Shown here: positions 46,276-56,634 of the stretch, one piece after another
Layout of the letters: the number at the start of each line of letters is the position of its first letter
Position numbering within the stretch: the first letter of the stretch is position 1
DNA from: IDS-8 sp035304345
GTDB taxonomy: Bacteria; Pseudomonadota; Gammaproteobacteria; Steroidobacterales; Woeseiaceae
Reading direction: 5' to 3'
Assembly (NCBI GenBank): GCA_035304345.1
Contig: DATGQE010000102.1
Span: 1-64,000, forward strand
DNA: 64,000 nt
Notes under the pieces: generated by a model
Database searches by the model: none
What the model was told of the DNA's origin: nothing
Seen by the model: only the letters and a program-made list of their open reading frames with translations
Translations under genes and position numbers: made by a program

Positions 46276-48608
46276 TCGAAAGCTCCCGAGATACCGAACC
46301 CGCAGCGGCCCCGCGGCAGCGAGGCATCGCGCGGCAAAAGCAGCGAAACGGCGTCGGCGCAGCGCGGGCCGACCTCGGCCCCGCTGCCGTAGTCGATCCA
46401 GCGCTCCGCCAGCGCCGGCGCCGGCGCGTCGGCGAGCGGCCGGCTGCCGACGGCGCCGAGGATCGCGGCGAAGATCGGCAGTGCGCCGCTCGCGCCGGTC
46501 AGCCCGGTCGACCCGTTGTCGTCGCGCCCGACCCAGACCACCGTCACGTGCTCGCCGCTGAAACCCGCGAACCAGCTGTCGCGAAAGCCGTCCGAGGTGC
46601 CGGTTTTCCCGGCGACCGTGAGTCCCGCGGGAAGCTGCCCGAGCGCGCTTCGCCCGGTGCCGCGCTCCATGACGGCGACCAGGCCGTCCTGCAGTTGCCG
46701 CACGTCGGTTGCCTCGGCCACCTGCTCCACCTCGATCCCGTATCGCTCCAGCGCCAGCCCGTCGACGTCCACGACGGAGCGCACGGCGCGCAGCGGCGTG
46801 CGAAAGCCGCCGTTCGCGAGCGTGCCGTACACCTCCGCCACCTCGACCGGCGCGAGCTCGACCGACCCGAGCAGCAAGGACGGCAGCGGCCGCGGCGTGC
46901 GCGGCGCGCCGAGCCTCGCCAGCAGCTCCGCGACCCGGTCGATGCCCACGTCCAGGCCCAGGTTCACCGTCGCGAGATTGAGCGACTCGGCAAGTGCCCT
47001 CAGCAGCGTGACGCTGCCATGGGCGCCGCCTTCGAAGTTCTTCGGCGTCCAGGTGTTGCCGTTCGGCAAGGTGAGCTCCACCGGCCGGTCTTCCACGGTC
47101 GAGGCCAGCGTGTAGCGCCCGGATTCGAGCGCGGCGAGGTAGACCGCGGGCTTCACCAGCGAGCCGATCGGCCGCCTCGCGTTCACGGCCCGGTTGAAGC
47201 CGGCGAAGCCGGCCTCGCGACCGCCGACGACGGCGAGCACCTCGCCCGAGGCCGCCGCCGTGACGACCACGGCGCCTTCGAGCTCGCCCGCCGGCAAGCC
47301 GCGTGCCGCCTCCAGCCTGTCGAGCCCGCGCGCGAGCTCGCGCTCGGCGGCGGCCTGCACCGCGGGATCGAGCGGCGTGAACACCCTGAGCCCCTCGCGC
47401 GTCAGGTCGTCGTCGCGGTAATCGGCGGCGAGCTGGCGCCGCACGAGATCGAGGTAGGCGGGATACCACGCGCTGCCGTAGCGCTCGCGGTTCCACAGGT
47501 CGAGCGGCTCGGCCGCGGCGGCGGCGGCAGCATCGTCGTCCAGCGCGCCCTGCTCGGCCATCTGTGCGAGGACCCGGTCGCGCCGCGCACGCGCGCGCTC
47601 CGGGTAGCGCAGCGGATCGTAGTAGCCGGGTCCGCGCACCATCGCCACGAGCAACGCGAGCTGGTGCGGCTCGAGCTCCGCGAGCGGACGTCCGAACCAG
47701 AAGCGGGCCGCGAGCCCGAAGCCGTGAATCGCACGCTTGCCCTGCTGCCCGAGGTACACCTCGTTGATGTACGCGTTCAGGATCTCCTCTTTGTCGTAGT
47801 GCGCCTCGAGGATCAGCGCCATGGCGGCTTCGCGCAGCTTGCGCCCGATCGTCTGCCGGTTGTCGAGGAAGTAGTTCTTGACGAGCTGCTGCGTGAGGGT
47901 GCTGCCGCCCTGCGTGATCCCGCCGGCCCGGAGGTTCGCCAGCAACGCCCGCAGCACCGCGCGGACGTCGATGCCGAAGTGGTCGTAGAAGCGGCGATCC
48001 TCCACCGCGACGAGCGCGGCAGGCAGGAGCGGCGGGACCTCGGCGGGCGCGACGACGAGGCGATCCTCGCCGTGCTCCGGGAACAGGCTGCCGATCATGA
48101 GCGGCTCGAGCCGCCCGACCGGCACCTCCGCAATGCCGTTCGTGAGCCGCGCGACGCGGCCGCCGTCGAACGTGACGGCATACCAGTGCCCGGGCTCGGT
48201 GCCGTCCCAGAACGCGAACGGCCGCGTCACGAGCTCGATGATGTTGCGGTAACGGCGGTAGGTGCCGGGCGCCTGCGGGCGTTCGGCAACCGCCCGGTAG
48301 CCGAGGCGCACGAGCTCCGTCTCCAGCGCGTCCGGCGTGAGGGCCAGTCCCGCGTACAGCTCCAGCGGACGCGCGTAGACGTGCGCCGGGAGATCCCACC
48401 GCCTGCCTTCGAAGCGCGACGTGACCTGCCAGTCGAGGACGGCGAGCCACGCCGCGAGCACGGCCAGCGACAGCCCGAGCACGGTCGCGACCGGGTGCCG
48501 CCGCACGAGCGACCATGCGCGCCGCACCCTGCCGCCCCGCTTGCGTGACCGCCCGCGCCGCTTCCTGCGCTTGGCCCTGGCCCTGCTCTTCGCCTTGCCC
48601 TTCGCCAT
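46251..48608 (-). CDS. mrcB: Penicillin-binding protein 1B (bifunctional)
   Basis: A 785-residue class A PBP that polymerises and cross-links peptidoglycan. A basic cytoplasmic tail and one transmembrane helix (about 38-60) precede a UB2H-like region, the GT51 glycosyltransferase (catalytic Glu in VEDRRFYDHFGID; QGGSTLTQQLVKNYF) and the transpeptidase with the serine in RPIGSLVKPAVYL, an SLN motif and KTGTSDGFRDSWFAG. The UB2H-like insert and length identify PBP1b rather than PBP1a. The TPR lipoprotein gene follows with overlap. Confidence 0.93.
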   Translation of the reverse strand: MAKGKAKSRARAKRRKRRGRSRKRGGRVRRAWSLVRRHPVATVLGLSLAVLAAWLAVLDWQVTSRFEGRRWDLPAHVYARPLELYAGLALTPDALETELVRLGYRAVAERPQAPGTYRRYRNIIELVTRPFAFWDGTEPGHWYAVTFDGGRVARLTNGIAEVPVGRLEPLMIGSLFPEHGEDRLVVAPAEVPPLLPAALVAVEDRRFYDHFGIDVRAVLRALLANLRAGGITQGGSTLTQQLVKNYFLDNRQTIGRKLREAAMALILEAHYDKEEILNAYINEVYLGQQGKRAIHGFGLAARFWFGRPLAELEPHQLALLVAMVRGPGYYDPLRYPERARARRDRVLAQMAEQGALDDDAAAAAAAEPLDLWNRERYGSAWYPAYLDLVRRQLAADYRDDDLTREGLRVFTPLDPAVQAAAERELARGLDRLEAARGLPAGELEGAVVVTAAASGEVLAVVGGREAGFAGFNRAVNARRPIGSLVKPAVYLAALESGRYTLASTVEDRPVELTLPNGNTWTPKNFEGGAHGSVTLLRALAESLNLATVNLGLDVGIDRVAELLARLGAPRTPRPLPSLLLGSVELAPVEVAEVYGTLANGGFRTPLRAVRSVVDVDGLALERYGIEVEQVAEATDVRQLQDGLVAVMERGTGRSALGQLPAGLTVAGKTGTSDGFRDSWFAGFSGEHVTVVWVGRDDNGSTGLTGASGALPIFAAILGAVGSRPLADAPAPALAERWIDYGSGAEVGPRCADAVSLLLPRDASLPRGRCGFGISGAFEWLRDAVN

Positions 48609-48665
48609 GGGGGCGTGACGGTACCAGAGTGCGCGTGAACGCGCAGCGCCCGCGCGCGGCTCGCG

Positions 48666-49091
48666 CTAGCGCCGCGACACCGTGAGGCGCGGATCCAGCG
48701 TGCCGACGTCGTCGATCGCAATGCTGTACTTGTAGGTGCCGTAGTCCGCATCCGCCGGCACGCGAATCTCGATGCGATCGCGCGTCCGGTTGGCGTTCCC
48801 GAGCCACGGCGGCCGGCGCTCGCCCGCGGGCTCGGTGCGCGCGGCACCGGCCTCCACGGGCGGCTCCAGCGACACCACGACCGTGCGGCCCGCGCAGATC
48901 TCGAGGTGCTCCGGGTGCACCGCGAGGTAGCCGGGTGCGTGGTGCACGGTGACGGTGCGGTCGCGGCAGGCGACTTCGTGATCCCCCGGCCTCTCCGGGG
49001 CAGCGCAGCCGGCGAGCGCGGAGACCGCGAGACCCGCCGTCACGGCGAGCGCGACGGTGCAGGCCGCGGCGCCATGCCTTCGCGTGTGCAT
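48666..49091 (-). CDS. Small secreted lipoprotein of unknown function
   Basis: A 141-residue protein with a signal peptide ending in SALAGCA. The mature part is mostly beta-strand (TVTVHHAPGYLAVHPEHLEI, RIEIRVPADADYGTYKYSI) and has a cupredoxin- or Ig-like look, but no copper ligands in the expected order. AAGGAG lies before the ATG at 49091. It follows the TPR/winged-helix gene by 23 bp and precedes mrcB by 57 bp on the same strand. Confidence 0.6.
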   Translation of the reverse strand: MHTRRHGAAACTVALAVTAGLAVSALAGCAAPERPGDHEVACRDRTVTVHHAPGYLAVHPEHLEICAGRTVVVSLEPPVEAGAARTEPAGERRPPWLGNANRTRDRIEIRVPADADYGTYKYSIAIDDVGTLDPRLTVSRR

Positions 49092-49152
49092 GTTCTGCTC
49101 CTTTGTTGTGTTCTTCAGGTGCCGGCGTCGCGCGCGGCGTGCACGTCACGTG

Positions 49153-51480
49153 TCAGCGCCGCGAATTCGGGGTCGTGCCGCAGCGGCTCGAGGTGCGGCT
49201 CGGCCGCGAGCAGCTTCGGCGGGTAGCCCATGTCGATCGCCGCCGCGAGACCGGCATGGCGGAGCGCCGCTCGCCGCCGCGCAGCGCGACCAGGGCGCCG
49301 ACGAAGTGCACGTAGGGATCCGAAGGCGTGAGCTCGCGCGCCTTGGCGAGCGCCTCCTGTGCCTCCTGCCGGCGGTCGAGCATCGCCTCGATCCAGGCGA
49401 GGTCGATGAGCGTGCCGGCATCCCGCGGATTCACGCGCAGCTTGCGCTCGGCCAGCGCGCGCGCCCTCTCGAATGCCGCCCGCGCTTCCTCCTGCCGCGT
49501 CGTGAACGACAGCGCATCGCCGAGGTTCGCCCACGCGAGGTGGTCGTGGGGTGTGAGGGCCGCGGCCTTCTCGTGCGCGGCGACCGCTTCCTCCATGCGC
49601 CCGAGGTAGTAATAAAGGAGACCGAGGTTGCTGAACGCGTCGCGGCGCGGCTCGAGCTCGATGGCCTCGAGCAGCGCCGGCTCCGCCTCCGCGAACCGGC
49701 CGGACAGGACGAGCGCGCTGCCTAAGTTCGCGTAGGCCTGCGGGTTGCGCGGCTCGAGCGACAGCATCTTGCGGAACTCGGTCGCGGCTTCCTCGTAGCG
49801 GCCGTTCTGGTACAGAAACCAGCCCAGCGCGTTGTACGTGCCGGTGTTGCCAGGCTGCAGGGCAATGGCGCGGCGATAGGCCGCTTCCGCCCGGTCGAGG
49901 CGCTGCGTGCGGTAGTACACGTCGGCCAGCCCGCCGAGCGCCTGCACGTTGTTCGCGTTGACGGCGAGCGCCTTGCGGAACGCCGCTTCCGCGTCACCGT
50001 CCCTGCCCGTTTCGGCGTACAGGTGCCCGAGCGCGGCGTGCACCACGTCGAGGTGCGGGTTGCGGTCGATCGCGGCGGCACAGGCGTGTTCCGCGCGCTC
50101 GATCCATTCCGGCTCCGCGGTCACGCGGAAACCCTGGGCGTAAGCGGCGCAGATCCCGGCATGCGCCGCGGCGAACCCGGGATCGAGCTCGAGCGAGCGG
50201 CGGAACCAGCCGACGGCCTCCTCGATGGAGGCCGCGGACAGCGGCCGGTGCAGCACGTCCATCCCGTGCCGGTACAGGACGTACGCGTCGATGTCCGGGT
50301 GCTCGCCGTAGATGCCGGGCCGCGCCTGCGTATCCGGCGGCAGGACGACGCGTAGGTTCGCGACCGTGAGCCGCGTGATCTCGTCCTGGATGGCGAACAG
50401 CGCGGAGCGATCGCGACTGAAGGTGCGCGAGAGCACGCGGAACCCGTTCTCCGAATCGATCAGGTGAATGACGACCCGCAGCAGCCGGTCGCTGCGCTGC
50501 ACGCTGCCTTCGAGGTAGTAGCGCACGCGCAGGCGTGCCCGCACGGCCTCGGAAGACGCGTTCGCCGGGAGCGAGAAGGCATCGCCGCGGGCCGCGACCC
50601 TGAGCGACGGCACGGCCGCGAGGCGGCTCATCACGTCCTCGGCCAGGCCGTTGGCGAACACCGCGGTCTCGGGGCTGCCGTCGATGTTCAGAAACGGCAG
50701 CACGGCGATGGAGTTCGGCTCGACGGGCGTCGGCCGCGCGAGGGACGCAGCCGCCGGCTCGCCGTCGCCGGGCAGGCCGATCGCACGGTCGTACACCCAG
50801 ACGCCGATGCCGGCGAGGAGCACCGCCCCGGCGATCGAGATCGCCGTGCGGTCGAGGAAGCGGCGGCCCCGGCCCTGCGGCCGGCCGGTGCGAGTCGCAC
50901 GCCACACGTCGATGAGCCCGGCGAGGATGAGTGCGAACGGGAAGCCCGCAATCACGAGCACCGTCACCCAGGTGCCCAGCCGGGACGGGAGGCGCAGCGG
51001 CTCGAAGGTCGCGTCGGCGATCTGGATCACGAGCCAGCCGACAACGAGATAGGCGAGGCCGGTCTCCGCGATCCCGCCCTTCCTGAGTGCCTCCAGCCAG
51101 GGGCGTGGCTTCGCGGCCGCCGGCGTGCCGGCGGGCCCGGGCTCGCTTGCGGGAACCGGCTCGGCGAGGAGCCGGTAGCCGCGTCCCGGCAGCGTCTCCA
51201 GGTAGCGCGGCCGGTGCGCCGGGTCGCCGAGCGCCTTGCGTATCTCCGCCACGCTGCGCCGGAGCGCGGCCTCGCCCGCCCGGGCGGCGCGCACGCAGGC
51301 CAGGAGCTCCTCGTGCGATACGACGTCGCCTGCCCGTTGCGCGAGACACACGAGGACGGCGGCGGCGCGCGGCGACAGCCGGTGCGTGCCCCGGGGACCG
51401 GCAAGCCGCCGCTCTCCCGGGACGAAGCGGTGCTCGCCCAGCCGGAACGGAAGCGACGGGTCCTCAAGCAAGCCGGCCAA
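49153..51480 (-). CDS. CadC-like winged-helix transmembrane protein with TPR array, 3' end frameshifted
   Basis: The N-terminal 105 residues are an OmpR/CadC-type winged helix (LSPRAAAVLVCLAQRAGDVV, then TLPGRGYRLLAEP). Two or three membrane helices follow (about 140-235), then an adenylate-cyclase-associated/FlgO-like domain (SIAVLPFLNIDGSPETAVFA) and about eight TPR repeats. Proteins of this plan are membrane-bound regulators with unknown signals. The start is TTG at 51480 or TTG at 51471, the latter with AGGA at better spacing. From about 49262 the frame becomes low-complexity, while the -1 frame reads LRHAGLAAAIDMGYPPKLL on to a stop at 49115, the expected family ending; a one-base deletion is likely. 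Confidence 0.8.
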   Translation of the reverse strand: MAGLLEDPSLPFRLGEHRFVPGERRLAGPRGTHRLSPRAAAVLVCLAQRAGDVVSHEELLACVRAARAGEAALRRSVAEIRKALGDPAHRPRYLETLPGRGYRLLAEPVPASEPGPAGTPAAAKPRPWLEALRKGGIAETGLAYLVVGWLVIQIADATFEPLRLPSRLGTWVTVLVIAGFPFALILAGLIDVWRATRTGRPQGRGRRFLDRTAISIAGAVLLAGIGVWVYDRAIGLPGDGEPAAASLARPTPVEPNSIAVLPFLNIDGSPETAVFANGLAEDVMSRLAAVPSLRVAARGDAFSLPANASSEAVRARLRVRYYLEGSVQRSDRLLRVVIHLIDSENGFRVLSRTFSRDRSALFAIQDEITRLTVANLRVVLPPDTQARPGIYGEHPDIDAYVLYRHGMDVLHRPLSAASIEEAVGWFRRSLELDPGFAAAHAGICAAYAQGFRVTAEPEWIERAEHACAAAIDRNPHLDVVHAALGHLYAETGRDGDAEAAFRKALAVNANNVQALGGLADVYYRTQRLDRAEAAYRRAIALQPGNTGTYNALGWFLYQNGRYEEAATEFRKMLSLEPRNPQAYANLGSALVLSGRFAEAEPALLEAIELEPRRDAFSNLGLLYYYLGRMEEAVAAHEKAAALTPHDHLAWANLGDALSFTTRQEEARAAFERARALAERKLRVNPRDAGTLIDLAWIEAMLDRRQEAQEALAKARELTPSDPYVHFVGALVALRGGERRSAMPVSRRRSTWATRRSCSRPSRTSSRCGTTPNSRR

Positions 51481-51516
51481 TCCTGCGAACGGACGTTCGC
51501 GACGGTGCCCGATGGG

Positions 51517-51549
51517 AAAAGTAGCAGCGGCCCGGAGGTGCGGGGCCGC
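51517..51549 (-). terminator. Probable intrinsic terminator of the polyamine operon
   Basis: On the minus strand GCGGCCC (51549-51543) pairs with GGGCCGC (51533-51527) around a 9-nt loop, followed by TGCTACTTTT (T4 at 51520-51517). It lies about 60 bp after the aguB stop. The T-tract is short and displaced by six bases, so termination may be partial. Confidence 0.5.
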
Positions 51550-51608
51550 CTTCTTGCGCGCCGCTCACGATTCTACACCGGCCCGCCGGCGGCCGGCGCG
51601 CGAGGGGC

Positions 51609-52511
51609 TCAGTCGCCGTCGAGGAAGCGCCGGGTGATGTCCCCGTAGGCGTCGATGCGCCGGTCGCGGAAGAACGGCCAGCCGTGCCGGGAGCGCGCGA
51701 GCTCGTCGAGCCGCGCTTCCGTGACGAGCACGGCTTCCTCGTCCACCGGCCCGCGCACGAGGATGCGCCCGTCCGGCGCGGCGACGAAGCTCTGGCCCCA
51801 GAACTCGATGCCGCCGCTGCCGGCGGGATCCGGCTCGAAGCCGGTCCTGTTCACGGCCACGACGAAGCAGCCGTTCGCGATCGCGTGCGAGCGCTGTATC
51901 GTCTCCCACGCGGCATGCTGTTCCCGGCCGACGGCTTCCTTCTCCTCCGGGTGCCAGCCGATCGCCGTCGGGTAGAACAGGATCTCCGCGCCTTTGAGCG
52001 CGGTGAGCCGCGCCGCTTCCGGGTACCACTGGTCCCAGCAGATGAGCACGCCGAGCTCCGCGTGCGCCGTCGGGAAGCTCATGAAACCGAGGTCGCCCGG
52101 CGTGAAGTAGTACTTCTCGTAGTAGCGCGGGTCGTCGGGGATGTGCATCTTGCGGTACTTGCCGACGTAGCCCTTCCCGCGGTCCACGACGGCCGTCGTG
52201 TTGTGGTAGAGACCCGGCGCGCGCCGCTCGAACAGGCTCACGACGACGGTGACGTCGAGCTCGGCAGCGAGCGCGGCGAAGGCCTCGGTCGTCGGGCCGG
52301 GCACCGGCTCCGCCAGTGCGAAGTGGCGGTCGTCCTCGCTCTGGCAGAAGTACCGCGAGCGGAACAGCTCGGGGAGGCAGATGACCTGCGCGCCCTGCCG
52401 CGCGGCGTCGCGCGTCATCTGCATGGCTTTCGCGGTGTTCTCGTCGGGGTCCTCCGAGCAGCGCATCTGCACGAGGCCGAGCGTCACGGATCTCGTATCG
52501 CCTTTTGCCAT
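51609..52511 (-). CDS. aguB: N-carbamoylputrescine amidase
   Basis: A carbon-nitrogen hydrolase of 300 residues that converts N-carbamoylputrescine to putrescine, CO2 and ammonia. The Glu-Lys-Cys triad is in CLPELFRSRYF, KYRKMHIPDDP and GVLICWDQWYPEAAR. HIPDDPRYYEKYYFTPGD is typical of AguB rather than general nitrilases. The ATG at 52511 has GGAG 8 nt upstream and overlaps nothing of significance; an in-frame GTG at 52520 is less likely. It is the last gene of the polyamine operon, 5 bp after speA. Confidence 0.93.
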   Translation of the reverse strand: MAKGDTRSVTLGLVQMRCSEDPDENTAKAMQMTRDAARQGAQVICLPELFRSRYFCQSEDDRHFALAEPVPGPTTEAFAALAAELDVTVVVSLFERRAPGLYHNTTAVVDRGKGYVGKYRKMHIPDDPRYYEKYYFTPGDLGFMSFPTAHAELGVLICWDQWYPEAARLTALKGAEILFYPTAIGWHPEEKEAVGREQHAAWETIQRSHAIANGCFVVAVNRTGFEPDPAGSGGIEFWGQSFVAAPDGRILVRGPVDEEAVLVTEARLDELARSRHGWPFFRDRRIDAYGDITRRFLDGD

Positions 52512-52516
52512 CCGGC

Positions 52517-54490
52517 TCACTCCGTCTGCGCGCCGCGGGGGTCGTAGTACGTGCCCGCGCGGAAAAAGCGCGTGTACTGGTCCAGTATCTCCATGCCGCG
52601 TTTCGGCCGCACGGCACCCGCTTCGATCTTCTCCTTGACGATCGCCTCCATGCGCCGGCGCAGGTCGTTCGGGAAGTACTGCACCTGGGCGAGGATCTCC
52701 TGCACTTCCACTCCCGGGATCACCTTCTCGATCCAGAAGTTGCCCTCTTCCTCCGGGTCGGCGTACACGTGCGCCTCCGACACGCGGCCGAACAGGTTGT
52801 GCGCATCGCCCATGATGTCCTGGTAGGCGCCCATCAGGAAGATGCCGAGCCAGTACGGCCGGCCCGGCTCCAGCGCATGCAGCTCCAGGAAATTGGGATC
52901 CTCGCGCGAGGACACGTAGTGCGACACCTTGCCGTCCGAGTCGCAGGTCAGGTCGACGAGCAGGGCGCGCCGTGACGGCCGCTCGTCGAGCCGGTGCAAC
53001 GGCACGATCGGGAACGGCTGGTCGATGGCCCAGTGATCCAGCATCGACTGGAACACCGAGAAATCGCAGAGGTACTGGTCGACGAGCTTCTCCTCGAGCT
53101 CCTGGTACTCGACGGGAACCGGATCCGGGTCGAGTGCCCGCAGGCGGTCGAGGATCGCGGCGCAGCAGCTCCAGTAGTAGCGCTCCACGAGGGCGTTCTG
53201 CTCCAGCGAGAGGTGGCCGAGCCCGAACAGCGTCGCGGCGTCGCGGTGTATCACCACCACGTCGTGATAGGCCTCGAGGAGCTGGCTCAGCTTGAGCGGC
53301 TTCGAGCGCCGGTTCACGCGCTTCAGGATCTCGGCAAGATCGCAGACCATCCGGTGCGCATCCGGCGGCAGGGTATAGTCCGCCGGCACCCTGTCTTTCT
53401 GGTAGGCGCCCAGCACCTGCACGACCAGCAGCGAGTGGTGCGCCGTGATGGCGCGCCCGCTCTCGGTCACCAGCTCGGGGTGCGCAACGCCGTGCTCATC
53501 GCACACCTCCATCACCGAGTACACGACCGTATTGGCGTATTCCTGCAGGCTGTAGTTGATGCCCGACTCCACGTACCGCCCGGTGTAGTTCACACCCAGA
53601 CCGCCGCCCACGTCGAACCAGCGCACCCCGAGGCCGCGCTTCACGAGCGAGGCGTAGATCTGCGCCATCTCCTTCACGGCCTGCCGCAGGACCTGGATGT
53701 CCGCGATCTGGCTGCCTAGGTGGAAATGCAGCAGCACCAGCCCTTGCTGCCCGCCCGACTGCTCGAGACGCTCCACGAGCTCCATCAGCTCCGGCAGCGA
53801 GATCCCGAACTTCGAGCGGTAACCGCCGGAATCGGCCCACTTGCCCGCCCCCGCCGTGCGCAACCGGATGCGCACGCCGAAGCGCGGCGCGACCTCCGCG
53901 CCGGCGGCGAGCGCGGCGAGCTGCTCGAACTCCGCGTACTTCTCCATCACCGGGATCACGTTCTTACCGAGGCTCTGCGCGGCCAGGATGAGCGACAGCA
54001 TCGACGCATCTTTCACGCCGTTGCAGATGAGCAGCGTGTCGTCGCTGGCGAGCTGGGGCAGCGCCGCCACGAGCTCGGCCTTGGAGCCGCACTCGAGACC
54101 CATGTTCCACTGCCTGCCGGCGTCCAGGACCTCGTCGACGACCTCGTGAAGCTGGTTCACCTTGATCGGGTAGACGCCGGTGTACCGGTTGCGGTAGCCG
54201 CAATCCTCGATCGCCCGCCCGAACGCCTGGTTGAGCCGCCGGACGCGGGTCCTGAGCACGTCCTGGAAACGCAACAGGAGCGGGAAATCGATGCCCCTGC
54301 GCCCGGCCTCCTCCACCACGTCCAGCACGTCGATCCCGAGGTCCTGGTCGTCGAAAGGATGGACGGCGATGTGGCCGGCCTCGTTGATGCGGAAGAAACC
54401 GTCGCCCCAGGCGTCGAGCCGGTACAGCTCGCCGGCATCGTCGACCGACCACGAGGGCGGTGTCACGGCCTTCTCTGTCGTCGCGCTCAT
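52517..54490 (-). CDS. speA: Biosynthetic arginine decarboxylase
   Basis: A 657-residue PLP-dependent fold III (alanine-racemase-type) decarboxylase making agmatine from arginine. The PLP lysine is in VYPIKVNQLHEVV; HFHLGSQIADIQVLR and DVGGGLGVNYTG bind the cofactor phosphate, and the second active-site cysteine/aspartate segment is LTCDSDGKVSHYV. Length and motifs are those of SpeA, not the inducible AdiA. It lies 13 bp after the DHS-like gene and 5 bp before aguB. Confidence 0.95.
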   Translation of the reverse strand: MSATTEKAVTPPSWSVDDAGELYRLDAWGDGFFRINEAGHIAVHPFDDQDLGIDVLDVVEEAGRRGIDFPLLLRFQDVLRTRVRRLNQAFGRAIEDCGYRNRYTGVYPIKVNQLHEVVDEVLDAGRQWNMGLECGSKAELVAALPQLASDDTLLICNGVKDASMLSLILAAQSLGKNVIPVMEKYAEFEQLAALAAGAEVAPRFGVRIRLRTAGAGKWADSGGYRSKFGISLPELMELVERLEQSGGQQGLVLLHFHLGSQIADIQVLRQAVKEMAQIYASLVKRGLGVRWFDVGGGLGVNYTGRYVESGINYSLQEYANTVVYSVMEVCDEHGVAHPELVTESGRAITAHHSLLVVQVLGAYQKDRVPADYTLPPDAHRMVCDLAEILKRVNRRSKPLKLSQLLEAYHDVVVIHRDAATLFGLGHLSLEQNALVERYYWSCCAAILDRLRALDPDPVPVEYQELEEKLVDQYLCDFSVFQSMLDHWAIDQPFPIVPLHRLDERPSRRALLVDLTCDSDGKVSHYVSSREDPNFLELHALEPGRPYWLGIFLMGAYQDIMGDAHNLFGRVSEAHVYADPEEEGNFWIEKVIPGVEVQEILAQVQYFPNDLRRRMEAIVKEKIEAGAVRPKRGMEILDQYTRFFRAGTYYDPRGAQTE

Positions 54491-54503
54491 CGGCGGCAGC
54501 GGT

Positions 54504-55475
<972 letters not shown>

Positions 55476-55492
55476 GCGCTTCTCCTCGGGAT

Positions 55493-55570
55493 AAAAAGGT
55501 GCAGGGATGAAGGAGGACAGTGACCCTGCCCGGTTCCTCGGCCGGGGACGGTGACCTGTCGCGGTCACTG
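55493..55570 (-). promoter_or_regulatory. Attenuator-like leader between aguA and the DHS-like gene
   Basis: In minus-strand RNA order: CAGTGACC (55570-55563), GGTCAC (55556-55551), GGTCACTG (55525-55518), with GCAGGG (55529-55524) and CCCTGC (55506-55501) forming a 6-bp stem followed at once by ACC and TTTTT (55497-55493). CAGTGACC can pair with the near GGTCAC (6 bp) or with the far GGTCACTG (8 bp); the far pairing uses bases of the GCAGGG arm and would prevent the terminator-like stem. This is the geometry of a transcription attenuator, 18 nt before the DHS-like start codon. Confidence 0.45.
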
Positions 55571-55578
55571 CCCGCGTA

Positions 55579-56634
55579 TTAAAACACAGGGACCTGCTGC
55601 GTGAGGCAATGGAAGGTGCCGAGGCCCAGCACGAGATCGCGACAGTCGATCGCCACGACGTCGCGGCCGGGAAAGCAGGCCGCGAGCTTCGCGCGGTTCG
55701 CCTCGTCGGCGGGATCCTCGAAGGCGGGCATCAGGACGACGCGGTTGCCGATGTAGAAGTTCGCATGGCTCGCCGGCAGGCGCTCGCCGCGCCACTCCAC
55801 CGGCCGCGGCATCTCGAGCTCGATCACCCGCAGCGGCCGCCCGTCCGCGAGGCGGAAGCCGGCGAGGCGCTCGCGGTTCTCGGCGAGCGGCTCGTAGTTG
55901 TCGTCGCGGCGGTCGCGCTCGACGACGGTCACGACGGTGTCTTCCGCGACGAAGCGCGTGAGGTCGTCCACGTGCCCGTCGGTGTCGTCGCCGACGATGC
56001 CCTCGCCGAGCCAGAAGACCTGCGAGACGCCGAGGAGCTCGCGCAGGCGGCTCTCGATCGCCTCCCGGTCCAGGCCCGGGTTGCGGTTCGGGTTGAGCAG
56101 GCACTGCTCGGTCGTGAGCAGTGCGCCCGCGCCGTTCACGTCGATCGAGCCGCCTTCGAGCACCATGTCCACGCGCAGGCTCGGCACGCCGAGCGCCGCC
56201 GCCATCGCCGCCGCGACCTGGTCGTCGAGGTCGAACGGCGGGTACTTGCCGCCCCAGGCGTTGAAGCGGAAATCGAGCGCGAGCGCGGGATCGTCGGGGT
56301 GCTCACGGGTGACGAAGATCGCCCCGTGATCCCGGCACCACGCGTCGTTGGTCGGGATGCGATGGAACGCGACCCGGTCGGGCCGCGCCTTCCCTTCGAG
56401 CAGCTCGCGGACGTGCCGCTCGTGGCGCTCGTCGAGCACGTTGATGCGCACGAGCTCGCTTTCGGCGAGCGCCTGGACGGCGCGCACCATGACCGGCTCG
56501 ACCGGCTCGAACTTGCCGGGCCAGCTCTCGCGCTTGTGCGGCCAGGAAATCCAGGTCGCCTGGTGCGGCGTCCATTCCGCCGGCATGCGGTAACCGCGCG
56601 CGGCCGGGGTCGCGTCCGTCTCATTCGGGTTCAT
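55579..56634 (-). CDS. aguA: Agmatine deiminase
   Basis: A 351-residue amidinotransferase-fold enzyme that converts agmatine to N-carbamoylputrescine. TWISWPHKRESWPG near the N-terminus, AWCRDHGAIFVT, the GHVDDLTRF histidine motif and the nucleophilic cysteine in GLGTFHCLTQQVP are the AguA signatures. Its start overlaps the end of the SufR-like regulator gene by 14 bp. Downstream is a 103-bp gap that carries the attenuator-like structure before the DHS-like gene. Confidence 0.94.
   Translation of the reverse strand: MNPNETDATPAARGYRMPAEWTPHQATWISWPHKRESWPGKFEPVEPVMVRAVQALAESELVRINVLDERHERHVRELLEGKARPDRVAFHRIPTNDAWCRDHGAIFVTREHPDDPALALDFRFNAWGGKYPPFDLDDQVAAAMAAALGVPSLRVDMVLEGGSIDVNGAGALLTTEQCLLNPNRNPGLDREAIESRLRELLGVSQVFWLGEGIVGDDTDGHVDDLTRFVAEDTVVTVVERDRRDDNYEPLAENRERLAGFRLADGRPLRVIELEMPRPVEWRGERLPASHANFYIGNRVVLMPAFEDPADEANRAKLAACFPGRDVVAIDCRDLVLGLGTFHCLTQQVPVF

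Noticed and set aside
51570..51575. TAGAAT on the minus strand as promoter of the winged-helix/TPR gene
   Set aside because: Transcripts from it would run at once into the terminator-like hairpin at 51527-51549, and no -35 is visible; it could be an attenuated promoter but the evidence is too thin.
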